Source: Hyalella azteca
Lineage: Eukaryota > Arthropoda > Malacostraca > Amphipoda > Hyalellidae
Direction: 5' to 3'
Length of the DNA stretch: 64,000 nt
NCBI RefSeq assembly: GCF_000764305.2
Contig: NW_025938055.1
Location: 329,070-393,069, forward strand
The notes under the pieces were generated by a model that was not told the origin of the DNA, searched no databases, and worked only from the letters and a program-made list of their open reading frames with translations. The position numbers and the translations under genes were made by a program. Shown in pieces: positions 17,351 to 29,702 of this stretch; position 1 is the stretch's first letter; every line of letters starts with the position of its first letter.

Positions 17351-18073
17351 ATACGCTGGTCATAAAAGAGCGGATCTGTTGTCCATGGCTGCACCGGCGC
17401 TAAAAAGAAGCCTCTTTTGAGACCTGCCAAACTGAAGAAGTTTCAGGGAATTTCACGCGAAATTAAGCCATTTTTTTACCCTTTTGTCTGAGTTTTAAGG
17501 TTACAGAAATTTATATAAGGTTTCTCCATACAAAGACACAGTTTAGAGCTGGCCTTGACGACCTCCGGTCGGTCGATTCAGCTTCGTGTTATGGCTTGGG
17601 AACAAGAATCCTTTATAAATGGGAACGGATGTTAAACGTTAATCTCATTAAGCTTTCATCGGATTAACCTTATTGTGGCATCATTTGCTCCTTTGTGTGG
17701 CCACAATTTTCCACGATATTTATAATAAACCCGCCTGACAGAAGCTCACATCAGCTGACTTAGAAACCGTACGTGCAATAATAATATAAAAGATTGACAT
17801 CCCGAAACTGTTAAAATGACGGATCATCGATCGCTTGAAAATGATATTTGAACGAATATGATTGGATATGCAGTCGTCAAAGACTATTTACTATTCCAAT
17901 CACCATCAAGTTCATATGAGGCAGAAATGAAAAATCCTTTCTATATTCGGTAAATTTATGCGCTTGCATAAAACACGATCACGTCAGAGCAGCGAAAGTA
18001 GCAGGTCCCGGCTGCCGAACTCCCCTTACATCATCTTCACGAGGACGACCAGTCAAATTTAGCGGCATTTTCC
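17351..18073. other. Unique sequence, no feature seen
   Basis: Nothing recognised. Confidence 0.5.
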
Positions 18074-18219
18074 GATAGAGTGGAGTGAGATACGGACTGA
18101 TATACTGCCTCCTGCTCCATATATTGACACCTGATCGACAGGCGAGGATAGAGTGGAGTGAGATACGGACTGATATACTGCCTCCTGCTCCATATATTGA
18201 CGCCTGATCGACAGGCGAC
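18074..18219. repeat. 73-bp tandem duplication, 2 copies
   Basis: Units 18074-18146 and 18147-18219 start GATAGAGTGGAGTGAGATAC and are nearly identical. Confidence 0.92.
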
Positions 18220-19745
18220 ACACAAAGACTCTGAATATTAAGTTTCAAAAGAATTTTAATCAAGTAGGGAGTTCGTTTGCAGAGCAGACATGCACGTCTG
18301 TTTTGCAGACTGACGTGTTATTTTGAATCTTCGATTAATATAGGTTCTGAGCAAGTCTAAAGTTTATCTCTCACTGACACATCGTTATAAAATAGATAGA
18401 TTGATATAGACACTCATTACCACATGATGGATAGATTCTATCCATATGATATAGATAGTATTTATCCATCTAGATACTATGACACGTATGTAAACTTTCT
18501 CTCGATCTAGCTAGTGAATGAGCGAGGTCTATCACTATATTGTTAATAACTAAGGCCGGTTTTTATAATATCAGACTACCAACAATTTTGGGTCACAGAT
18601 TGAATCATAAACGATTCGTTGTAAGCACTTGTTTCCGTTGCTTTGAAATACAACATAAGTGGAATGTGAATGAAATAAATAATTAACTATAATAAAATAA
18701 TCGCAATCCTATGAATTATATTTAATACAGATAGTTTTCCCTCAATATTTTTTTACCCTCCATCGTTACTTTGCAGTTTTGTGGTGAACTCTGAATTCAA
18801 CGGATATTCCAGTGCTCGTGCCGGGTATTTTTCTCTGGAAATGTTCTCATCATAAGTTGATTTCTTGCTTGCACCACAATGAATTTTAGCCGCAAGTTTC
18901 GCTCAAAGAATGAGATTTCTTTTGCCAGGTTCACATTTTGAGGGAAATTGTTGCAGCAAATCTCATCGGAGGTCGCGGCCTTCTCTGCAGCAGAGTAGAA
19001 CAAAAGAGACTGTCTTGTGGATGAGCCTCGATGAATAATGCGACACTTTACCTTCCAGCGAAGTGAGTCCCAACTTACCGCATAAAATATTACTAAGAAA
19101 AACTGTGTTAAATATAACTAAAAAAACACCGAATTTTGTTTCCAGAGAAGTAGTGAATCTAAGTAACGAAAATCTTGAAGAACTATTAGAGGAAAATAAA
19201 ATGGCAAGTACTAAAGAAGTTGAAGGACCACAAAGTCTAAACGCAAACGCAAGAAACGATTATTTTTGCAGAATGTAAAATAATTTGCCAAAGTTTTTTC
19301 GAACAGTAGTTAAATGTGTAGACAATAGTTAAATGTGTATCAATGCATGCTAATCTGAAAACTATTACGCAAATAACTAATAACGAATTCAGTTACGTCC
19401 ATGTCTGCACTATTTCCATCCTATATTTATTTAAAGCAGCCTTCATGAATAATTTGAAGCTAATATCTTGTTGAATATCGTCTTCACAGTAAACAATCAC
19501 GACTGAAACTGGCGTTATTTGTGCTCCGATTATTTAGAATCGAAGAAAATACATCGTAAATAAATCTTGTCGTCATTAAAACGATTTGCAGACCAGTCCC
19601 ATCATCGGTTCAAAAAATATGTATATAATACATGTAAGCACAATCAGTTCTTGGTGGTGAACTTGCGATGTTATCAAACTAATGATATTAGCTTTTATGC
19701 TGCGATGTTTAGAGCGCATGGAGCGAGAAGCGGGTACCCGTGTGA
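18220..19745. other. Unique AT-rich sequence, no confirmed gene
   Basis: Contains short GATAGA-type low-complexity stretches near 18400-18480 and a 71-residue frame at 19063-19278 that is only weakly suggestive of a transposase fragment. Confidence 0.45.
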
Positions 19746-19961
19746 TTATTTGCTAGCAGCTTAGCGCCGTATCCTGCGCTGCATAATACGGAGAGTAAAT
19801 TATTTGCTAGCAGCTTAGCGCCGTATCCTGCGCTTCATAATACGGAGAGTAAATTATTTGCTAGCAGCTTAGCGCCGTATCCTGCGCTTCATAATACGGA
19901 GAGTAAATTATTTGCTAGCAGCTTAGCGCCGTATCCTACGCTTCATAATACGGAGAGTAAA
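19746..19961. repeat. 54-bp tandem array, 4 copies
   Basis: Unit TTATTTGCTAGCAGCTTAGC and on to GGAGAGTAAA; copies at 19746, 19800, 19854 and 19908. Confidence 0.95.
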
Positions 19962-20773
19962 TTAGCTGTCACGACCAGGGCTTGGTCTCAGCCACCTTCA
20001 CCCGACACGCGTCTGAGGCAAAAATTTATTTGCTCATGTGTGGATTTTTTTGTCACGGTGATTTATCTTTGACTGAGAACTAATGTTAACTTCTGTTGGC
20101 AGTGCTCATTAATATGAAGTTACTATGCATCTTCTGACTTGGGAAGTAATAAAGCAATGAATTGACTATAAAAATACACGAAAATTAATTAGATTCCCCA
20201 GTTATAGGTTCTTTTGCAAATTTCTAATAAACCCAACATGAAAAGCTTGCACAAACATTCCTCTTAGTTTTTTCGCAATGATTTGAGAGTATTCTGGAAT
20301 TTGTGATATCATCATTCATTCGTTATTAAAAATACCTCTCAGAGATGGTATTGCTATAGACAGAGAAACTTGAAAACATTTCCTGTACTGGAATAAAATA
20401 GTTATATTTATATGTTAAAAGCTTATCTGAAACATAAATTGTTTTAAGCATCATCAGCTAAAAGCAAGACGAAATAACTCCAAAATAATGAATTGAACTG
20501 CTTTAACTGTAATTACAAAGAAAGAGTACAACCTTGTAAGACTTTTCCCGTCTGATACTTGTTAGAATCGAAGATTTTAGAAAGAAACATAGAATACTTT
20601 TTAGCAGGGAAGAAAGATTCGCGGCTTGGGCAAGAAGTTGGACGATTTTTCATAGGAAAGTTTGGGCACATCATTTGCTGGGCAACTCCAGCGCAGTCAT
20701 GATCGTCTTAGCGAAGTGATGGCTGTGCGGGCGATCGTTGAGCACACGTCGCTTGGCGGGTGTCTGCTAGACG
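19962..20773. other. Unique sequence, no feature seen
   Basis: Nothing recognised. Confidence 0.5.
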
Positions 20774-21125
20774 GGGGAAAAGTTGATGTAGCTTATTGTG
20801 TCTAGAACCAACTGAATGTAGAGGTCGTGGTTTGAATGAGATTTTATTGCTCGAATAGAGGGAAAAGTTGATGTAGCTTATTGTGTCTAGAACCAACAGA
20901 ATGTAGACTGTCTCTTATACACATCTAGATGTGTATAAGAGACAGCTCGAATAGAGGGAAAAGTTGATGTAGCTTATTGTGTCTAGAACCAACAGAATGT
21001 AGAGGTCGTGGTTTGAATGAGATTTTATTGCTCGAATAGAGGGAAAAGTTGATGTAGCTTATTGTGTCTAGAACCAATAGAATGTAGAGGTCGTGGTTTG
21101 AATGAGATTTTGTTGCTCGAATATT
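20774..21125. repeat. About 85-bp tandem array, 4 copies, broken by an adapter
   Basis: Unit GGGAAAAGTTGATGTAGCTT and on to GATTTTATTGCTCGAATAGA. In the second copy the stretch GGTCGTGGTTTGAATGAG and the following bases are replaced by the adapter at 20908-20945. Confidence 0.92.
20908..20945. other. Second embedded Nextera mate-pair junction adapter (artefact)
   Basis: Same 19-bp mosaic end and reverse complement as at 11923. The flanks are two points of one tandem array, so the copy number here is unreliable. Confidence 0.98.
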
Positions 21126-23135
21126 ATCTATGTGTTGTATATTTATTGTTTATGTATTATATGTTATTGTAAGACTGTTTCAGAGAGTGTAGGGGCCGAG
21201 GTTAGAGATTGCATGTAGGTAATAAATCGAAGTATGAACACAAAGTTGATGGCAGCGTCACATATCTGCTTAAACGCCTCTAACTGAGCAGAAAAGTCTC
21301 TGAAAGTGAACATATGCTATGTTCATTTGAATGAATATGTCTTGATGTAACGTGATTTTGTGAGCAATAAAGAATTTTAATATGACAGTTAGTTTCCCCT
21401 GAAAACTGAACATGTGGGCTACCACTATACCCTCGCCAACAAGAACATGAATATTTTAATAGTCGATTCCGCAACAGAGAGACCAAATGATCGTGGATAT
21501 CTAATCGTTATTATCTGATGTCGCAGGTAGTGAGAATACGAAATATTCATGCTTGCCAGAAGTGAGAAAAGCATGATTGTGTTATTTTGCGAAGTGCATC
21601 CATGTAAATTATGATAGCTACACTCAAGCTTTGACATCATCTTTTCATTTTTCTCTGAATCCTTCATCTGAACAGCGTGAATTTGTTCATTTATTTTGAG
21701 TATCTTGGCTAATTCATTGGCACTGAATTTTGTCAAAAAATTGTCTTATATCTTCTCTCTCAAGATTAATTTTGAATTTATTTTTATTCAACCAATAATT
21801 TATTTTGGTCAGGTATGTTGAATAAGTTTACGAATGAAAAATTATTTTAAACGCCGAGCAATGGACCACAATTCGAGTTCTCACGCAAAATAAAAGATTT
21901 TATAGTTTGAGTTATCTTATCGTTAAAATAAGAATGTTTAAGTCGAATAATCAGGTGTAAACCATTTGACTCTCAATTCATTGTATAGCATTCGCGAAGT
22001 AAATTCACGAGAACTTGAAACTATCACCAGGAGATCAATTATTCACAGCAGTAAGAAGAAAGAAAACTAAAGTAAACAGTAAGAAATGAAATTCCTCGCT
22101 TTAACGTCTCTAGCACTATGCATGGATTAATGCATCTCAAGGGACAAATCTTGTTCCTCCTTATAATGGTATTATCGCGGCCACATGGCGGGGTGGGACT
22201 GTGCTCTGAAATTGGGATGAATGCGCACTGGCATGCAGTTAGACTGCAGAAAACTTGGTCAAATTCACTCCAGCTGAGCTGCGCATCGAGCTCATGTGTG
22301 TAGAATAGAATCACATAGAATGATTTTATTTATGAAAGAGTGCTACTTTGAAATCACCGAGTTTCAAGATAATGATTGGTGAGGAAGTGTTTGATGTGAA
22401 GTAATGTTGTTATAGTTCATACCTCAAAAATATGCGCATTCCAAACCCATAGTGCTGCTTGAATCATAAAAGTTATCGTTGTTTCCTGCACAGCCGATAT
22501 ATAATTACAAAGTGTTGCATTTCCTCGACAGTTGAATTAATTTTAAAACTAGATCTCTGAGTAAATATTTCTATTAAAGTAGTCAGTAAGATAATCCGAC
22601 CCTCTTCTGTTGCTACGGACGCACTTGTACTTGTACACAACGCGCCGTCATCTGGTAACATAAAATATCTTCTCTTTGTCGGGATTTTTGTTCGCTTCAT
22701 AAGCCACTTCCTACTGGCGTGCAGTGAACCGCTATCTCGGCCGCAGTTTTATACAAAAGGGATATTTTGCGCGGGTCAAATGGCGTTATCTGACAGCAGA
22801 AGAGCTGGGGTCGGCTACCCTCTTGACCGAAGGATGAAGATTGATGAAGCCACCGCTTTACTGAGCTGCTAGATTTTCAAAAGAAGTTAAACTTTCTTTA
22901 GATGAAGGAAGAAAAAGTTAAAGTGATTTTGGCTTTAAATTATGGTCCTTTTAAGATTCAATTTGCAATAAATTAGTCAATAATAATCGAGTGACTGTAA
23001 TAAAATTTTCAAATTCCAACCTTTAATCAAGACCTATTTCTCCAACTAGATATTGAAACACTGATAATTACAATAAAGTTCCTCAATAACCGCATACTAG
23101 GTCACTGTTGTTAAGTGAGTAAAAATTTAGTGGGT

Positions 23136-23352
23136 ATGGATTATAGTTCATCCGGACGAGGACGTTTAGCTCTGTGGATTATAGTTCATCCGGACGAGGA
23201 CGTTTAGCTCTGTGGATTATAGTTCAGCCGGACGAGGACGTTTAGCTCTGTGGATTATAGTTCAGCCGGACGAGGACGTTTAGCTCTGTGGATTATAGTT
23301 CAGCCGGACGAGGACGTTCAGCTCTGTGGATTATAGTTCAGCCGGACGAGGA
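23136..23352. repeat. 38-bp tandem array in X1, 6 copies
   Basis: Unit TGGATTATAGTTCATCCGGA plus CGAGGACGTTTAGCTCTG. X2 has the matching array at 32052-32267, with different point variants. Confidence 0.95.
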
Positions 23353-25244
23353 CCGCATGCTGCTGCACTGCTTGTGTGGAAACAAATTGCTCGAGTGAAC
23401 TACACACACTTTTGTAGACTTTACGGTGACGGTAATGACGACCTTGCAATATATAACGTAATTAAACTGTCCTGCGCAATCTTATACGAAATTGAATTAG
23501 TGTTTGCCAACGAGGCGTGAATGTAGGTCAGGTCGTTCAGTGGAAGCTGATATGTAACTACAATCGTCAAATCGACATCGCGGCTTGGTCATAACTCATT
23601 CACAGTGTGGTCTTAATTAATTATGAATAATTAAAGATTAATTATTCATATGAATAATTAAAGATTAATTAATCATATGAATAATTAAAAATTAATTATT
23701 CGATAAATATTTTATAAATATCCCTTTCACTGAAGGTCTAAAGGTGAGATTTGAAAAGTTTCTGTGCAGTCTGTCATTGGATTAGCGTCTACCTGCAAAA
23801 GTTTCAAATATTGTTCACAATACTTCTGTCTCGGGCGCAGACCGACTGTAAGAAAAACGTGTGCAACGAATATCAAATGAGATAAGTACAAATAATTCAA
23901 ATAGATATATAGTTTTTCTGTATTTTTGCTTGTATAAAATATTATTTTTACATTAAAAAATCAACGAAAGTTCTGCGACGATATAACACGATTTGAATTT
24001 CTCTGAATTAGTGGCAAATCACTCAGCAATCTTAAGTGTTTCAAAGCTAGCGATGCGATCGGGCCGATCCTACGCAACGCCGGAGCTGTAACGGGAATTT
24101 CTGAAACGCTGTACAATTTACAATGTATACATGCCCGACGCAGATTTCCCTGGCATGAATTCGGCTGAGTGACGGAGTGATCCACGACGAAGGGAATTGC
24201 CAAATTGAATCTGCATGAAGGTATCAGAGGCAAGCTCAACGTGAATGAGTTGACGACGCTGACCGGATTTGTAGAGAACGTTATAAGCCAGCGTTGCGAG
24301 TGGATTTGGCTTTAGCTCGATTATCACATTATTTTATATGTCAAAACCGTCTAAATTCAGTAGGGGTGAAGATTGTCTTTAACTAATGCATCTTCCGACC
24401 AATGTATAGGCTTTAGGTCGGTGCCACGAGAAGTACAACCAAAACATGTAGTAGATACTTGGTGAAATACAATGAGGGAGAACTAGAAATAGATAATTTT
24501 ATCTAATATTCTTTGCTTTATATTCTGTACGGCTGAATGTCTAGGCCTACAAGCCTAAGAACATGATTGTTTCTAACGGATATAGATTAGATTCACTGCC
24601 GTTAAAATGATCGCAATAACGAACAAAATGGCAATAGACTAGATCAATCAATCATTTTGAAGCTCAAATCGAATTTAATACAAATTTAAGACTAATTACT
24701 CATTGCTTTAAATTCTTAGATTCGAGCCAAACCTAAAGTCACAAGATCTGTAATATTCATTAACGATGTTCCACCGTAATCTTGCATCGCGCCAGTTAAT
24801 TAATGACTTAATGATGTGCATAGTATTAGAGAAACACTAACTCCTCAACGGCCCACAACCTAATTGAGTGGCCTGGTCTTTTGGCGGCACGAGACAAATT
24901 GGATCAGCGGCTGAGAGGCCCTGAGAAGTTTGCCTGCCGTCGCGCTACTTGTCGCGTTCTGCGAGTGAAGGAGAGACGTGGATGGCATGGCTCGTGTAGA
25001 GATGAATTTAACGACGGAAGTAAAGGTGGAAGTTTTTAGGAAACATCTGTTGCGCGGATATGAGTGCTTAATCTTTAAACTTAGAATATAACATGGCTCG
25101 TATAGAGATGAATTTAACGAGGGAATTAAAGTTGGGAGTTTTTAGTAAACATCTGTTGCGCGGATATAAGTGCTTAATCTTTGAACTTATAATAAATGCT
25201 GTTTAAAGACTAGTATATATGTAATATCACACCTTCCTCTAAAT

Positions 25245-26226
25245 CAGTGGTTCCCAAACTTTTTCAGGCTGGCGCCCCCTCTGGCTCCCTAGTGAATTTC
25301 TATCGCCCCCCACAGACACATATAAAAACATACGCCTCTTTCTTGAAATTTAGTACGCTGCAATTTCAAAATATAAAGGTTAAACACAAATAGTACCCCA
25401 TTTAGTGAACCAATATGTTTTTCAGCTGTTTTAACTGTTTCAGCACGAGAAACCTAGGAACCGTATAACTCGCAAATGAAGGCAAAACGAAAAATTTGCA
25501 GCGAGCTAAACATCACCGTTGCTGAGGTTAGGTATTTAAATAATAAGTTTCGTTCAAATCTATTCAGTAGTTTTGGAGGAAATTTCTTGATTACTGCGAA
25601 TTTAAGCACGTATTGCTGTTTAAATCACGAATGAAGGTGAAGTGAAAAAAAAAAACTCGCAAACAAAGGCACAGTCGAAAAATTTTTCACGAGCTAACAT
25701 TACCGTTCTGTAGTTAGGACTGAAAATTCGAAATTTCGTTCGAATCTGTTCAATAGTTAGAAGAAATTCCTTGTTCACTGTGAATTTCGGCCCGTTTTGC
25801 CATATAACTATGGCAAAAACAAATGAAGGCAAAATTCAAAAAATTTCATGAACTAAACATTACCGTTAGGTCCTAATGAATATGTGTACCAAGTTTCAAC
25901 GAGTTAAGTTCATTAGTTTGAGAGATATTCCTTGATCATCGAATTTGGAAATTGGCCGTGAGAATGGCCGCGAGTCCGGCCGTTAATTTGTCCCAGACGT
26001 ATACCCAGAAGAGGTTAAATAACAGATCTGGGTGAAAAAACAATCGCTGGGAGTCATGTGCTGCACGTGTTGTGTACAAATTGTCAAACAAACGTTGGAA
26101 CTTTTGACTTTGACTTCGGACTACCGCCCCCTTATCGCCCCCCAAACGCCCTCTTCTTCCGTATCGCCCCCAAAAATCTTTCCACCGCCCCTAGGGGGGC
26201 GATATCGCCCACTTTGGGAACCACTG
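25245..26226. mobile_element. Non-autonomous hAT-type DNA transposon, 982 bp
   Basis: Ends are inverted: CAGTGGTTCCCAAA at the left and TTTGGGAACCACTG at the right. The element is flanked by an 8-bp target duplication CTCTAAAT (25237-25244 and 26227-26234). X2 has the empty site, a single CTCTAAAT at about 33971-33978. The CAGTGG ends and 8-bp duplication are hallmarks of hAT transposons. No transposase frame is present (longest open frames under 80 codons), so it must have moved with an enzyme from elsewhere. The termini are C-rich internally (GGCGCCCCCT; ATCGCCCCC). Confidence 0.95.
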
Positions 26227-26801
26227 CTCTAAATGATACTATTCGAAGATTGATTACACAACTTTTCCGTGGTCATGTGTGAAGGGGAAGTAGCATCTGT
26301 GGGAAGATGCGATGTTTCAGTGCCAGAAAATTCGTCTTTTTTAGCATTACCAACTACTAGGAGTAAACGAAAAATCTAAGAAAACCAAGGAAAATCTGTA
26401 GTCACCTTTAAAAATAATTATCCTAACAGGAGCCGAAAATTTTCCTAAGAAACATGTCAGCTAATGCCAAGTATCAAGTTGTCTAGAGTTTTACTTAAAA
26501 TAGATGACAAGATGGCTGAGCACGGTAATAAAAAATAATATTTACTCACGAAACATTGAAAATAAAAATTGAAATATTCGAGAATACAATTAAGAGGTCC
26601 TCAGAGAAAAAATTCCCATTAAATAAACCAATATGCGCGTGGAGCAAGTCAAGCTCGTTAGGATTCAGGTTTATTGATTTATTCAGCTGAATGACAGAAT
26701 TTAAACGAAATATTGAGTCTGAACAAACTGTTGAAGAAATTGGCCAGTATCTAAGCGCAGCGCAATAAAGATAAGGATGCAGAGTGCGCTGATATCTAAG
26801 C

Positions 26802-29549
26802 ATGCTAGATTTAGGATCGCTGGTGCAGTTGATTTGTGGCGTGAAATAGCGTTTAGTCTCGTCAATATGACGTCAACATCGCATGTTTCATCCAATACGC
26901 ATCCTTGATTGGAGTTTTCGTTTAGAATCTAGGCCCATTGTCATATTTCTCTAAACCATTTTTCTTCTTTAATTTTATCGAAACTCTATACATTTGTTTC
27001 ATTGTTAAATTTAGCTAGATCTTTTGGAGTCATTTCACTTTACTATATTATATGAACATATTTAATTTTGGTTACTCCTTTTTCAGGATCTCTGTCTTAA
27101 GCAAACATAATCTTGAACTGCTCTGTCTTTAAATGTAAGAAGCCCCAAAATTATAGTATTATTATTATTTTTTTTTTCGAAACGCTAATACTCTGCTGTC
27201 TTTCCTGTTGTGTTTCAATTTACGGAGAATTTGTACGTCTTGGAGTCTCAATGTTACTGATGCAGAGATAATTTCCATATCGCCCGACTCAAGATGCGGA
27301 CAACTTTGCCAATCGCAAATTGATAGCGCAATTATCTGCCACAATGCAGCGCAAGTGAACTGAGGACAGACAAATATATCGTTCCCAGACAGTTCCCGGA
27401 TCGGAAGTTTTGGTCCTATAACCCTCTGGAAAAACAAGCAAAATAACAGATGATTGCATCCAAATCCTGATATTGGATGGTAAATTTCCCTTGGGTACGT
27501 TTTAATAGCATTCCTCGGCAAGTTTTCTCGCCCAAACTTGCCGATGACAAAATTCCGAAATGCCAGATATCAACAAGAAATATTGCTCGGCAAGATGCAA
27601 CTTTCTGCCAAACTTTATAGCGCCCAATTGATGTCGTCCGGGGTTTACGTCAGAAAAGTTCGTTATACAAATTGGTTTGCGAAGAAAAAGTTTGCAGAAC
27701 ATTGGGCAGGTTTATGGAACAAGCAGGCATTGATGCAATGTGTTCCAGTTGAATTAATCGTTTCGATGAATGGTTGATCTTATCTTCCTACATTACGGCA
27801 GATAAAACGGAAATTTTAAGGAAAAGTTCGTAACCAATTACTACGTTATCTTATGTTTTATATACATATTTTAAGAAGAGCTTCATCGAACTTTGTTTGC
27901 TTGATCGGTGGTTTAACTTTAAAAAATAAATCTGTTCAGCTGATAAAGATGCTTTTAATTTCTCATGTTCATGTTTTATTCCGTATTCAATACGTTCAAA
28001 AATAAATTTATTAATTGGTATTATCATCATTAACCAATGAAAACTCTTCCTCGTGACAATGAATGTGTTATATTATCCAAATAGTGACACACTTTTGCCC
28101 TCGCAGAGAGCGGACGTAGCACTGATACGCCCCTTATGCCGGACCAAGCGGGGTCCGCATGCCGGACCGAACTGAGTCACACAAGGACAAAAGTCTCACT
28201 CATTTCTCTCAGTGCTGCCTTGTAATTTGCCCCGCGCAAAGAAATAAACAATTAGAGTTGAAGAGGTTTAATTTTTGCGCCATTGTGGGTGTAGAGAATG
28301 CGCTGGATGTTCGCGTGCAAATTCTGCATCCATCACATGGATCTCCTCACGCCACTCACGCCCGGCCATTAGTGGCGGGACAGCTTCTTATTTACTCGAA
28401 CTGCGTGCATTTTGCAAGCGCAGGCCTAGAGTCGAAGCGCCTAATTCTGCAAACTTGCTTCGCCAGCACAAGGCCTTGCTTGTAATTCATTGGATTAAAA
28501 ATATCTAATATTTTCCTTAGCATAAACTTCAGTGCGGTTTTATGCTCAAGTCTCATCTTCCTAGTAAATATCACGGAGGCGGATAAAACATGTATTATAT
28601 TTCAGTTAGTTATTTGTTATTTTAGTTTTAATGTTACATTTTAATTTTAAGAGAAAAGCAGACACTGTGTTCTTGGACGAGTCTGTGGCTTATAAGCTAA
28701 GCTTGACGAGAGCGAAGGAGAAGCGAGTAAGGTTACAATCAGAGCTCTACATAATTTCCTGTCATCATTATAGTAAACACTATTTGAATTTTAATGTGCA
28801 GTAAAAATCTAGGTAATCTTATCTGTAAGATTTCTATAGATTTTTATACATTGTTTATGCGGCAGCTTGAGAAGCCTGCGTGCTAACGGTGAAGTATTTG
28901 CTTCGAAATATTTCTTCGTTGCCTGAAGTATGTTGAACTTTTCTTATTATTTGTGGATATCAAGGAAATGTATTTTGAATACAAAATACAAAAAGTGTAA
29001 GCAAATAAATACTAAGAAAGTTCTCAATATTGTCACTGAAGGCGCTTCGAAATTACACGGGAAAAGATGAAAGCGTAAATTGGCAAATTAACAGGTGAAG
29101 TGACGTAAGATTCTGAGGATCAAAAACTGTGCGCCTCTAAGAAATGTAAGCGTTTTGAATATGAATTTTGTAAATTGAGTTATTTATTCATTTAAATTCT
29201 GTGTGAATTTGCGGTTCAGGCGTTTAAATTATATAAATATATCTAGATTAATCCAATGTTAAACGATAACTTCACAGAAAATATCACATCAGTTTTGACA
29301 TTTTTTTTACTCGATCACAACAAAGATAATTGGGATTAATTTTAATTAATCCCAATCCAATTTAATAATAAATTATTAAATTAATTTAATATTAATCTCA
29401 GCGCTATAAAGCAATTGGATTTACCAACAGCCGAATTCTAATAGTTTAAAAGCCTCCTGCATCTTCTGCATTTTTTTATGGAATATTTAGTAGATTCTTG
29501 TCCCACGTATAGAAATGCATTGCATCTCCTATTACGTATAGCCCCATAT
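26802..29549. repeat. Segmental duplication block Y1 (partner Y2, 39602-42370)
   Basis: Begins CTAGATTTAGGATCGCTGG and aligns with Y2 up to AGCCCCATATTATGT. It includes a copy of the AGTGACAC MITE-like family (28077-28236). The short open frames conserved in both copies show mainly amino-acid-changing differences, which argues against coding. Confidence 0.88.
28077..28236 (+). mobile_element. AGTGACAC MITE-like element in Y1
   Basis: Starts CAAATAGTGACACACTTTTG and ends GTCTCACTCATTTCTCTCAG. The reverse complement of the end (AAATGAGTGAGACTTT) imperfectly matches the start, giving poor terminal inverted repeats. Related copies: Y2 (40880-41040), 58971-59263, 60165-60343, and reverse copies at about 12590-12721 and 13875-14005. 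Confidence 0.65.
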
Positions 29550-29702
29550 TATGTATATATATACATAATATGGGCTATATATAGCCCATATATATAGCGT
29601 GGGGCTATACGTATAGCCCCACGTATAGCCCCATATTATGTATATATACATATATACATAATAGGGGCTATATATAGCCCATATATATAGCGTGGGGCTA
29701 TA
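29526..29702. repeat. AT-rich nested palindromes at the Y1/X2 junction
   Basis: Contains perfect or near-perfect palindromes built on AGCCCCATATTATGTATATA and its complement, plus GGGGCTATACGTATAGCCCC (20 bp, perfect). The same sequence family sits at the X2/Z1 junction (34707-34795). Confidence 0.88.

Larger units (their letters stand above)
21090..26800. repeat. Segmental duplication block X1 (partner X2, 29703-34528)
   Basis: Starts at GTTTGAATGAGATTTTGTTG and aligns with X2 over its length, roughly 90% by eye with indels, and with one nearly identical island (22165-23135). It carries the hAT insertion that X2 lacks and ends with one copy of the 43-bp satellite (about 26755-26797). No gene recognised inside. 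Confidence 0.88.

Noticed and set aside
17011..17430. 139-residue reverse-strand frame
   Set aside because: Mostly the 77-bp tandem repeat; no domain.
19063..19278. 71-residue frame with NLSNENLEELLEEN, faintly like pogo/Tigger transposases
   Set aside because: The match is a short acidic leucine-rich stretch only; no DDE motif or terminal repeats seen. A profile search would decide.
22473..22700. 75-residue reverse-strand frame identical in X1 and X2
   Set aside because: It lies in the nearly identical island, so identity says nothing about coding; no recognisable domain.
27538..27777. 79-residue frame kept in both Y1 and Y2 (40339-40578)
   Set aside because: About nine base differences between copies are mostly amino-acid changing, which does not fit a protein under selection, and no family is recognised.
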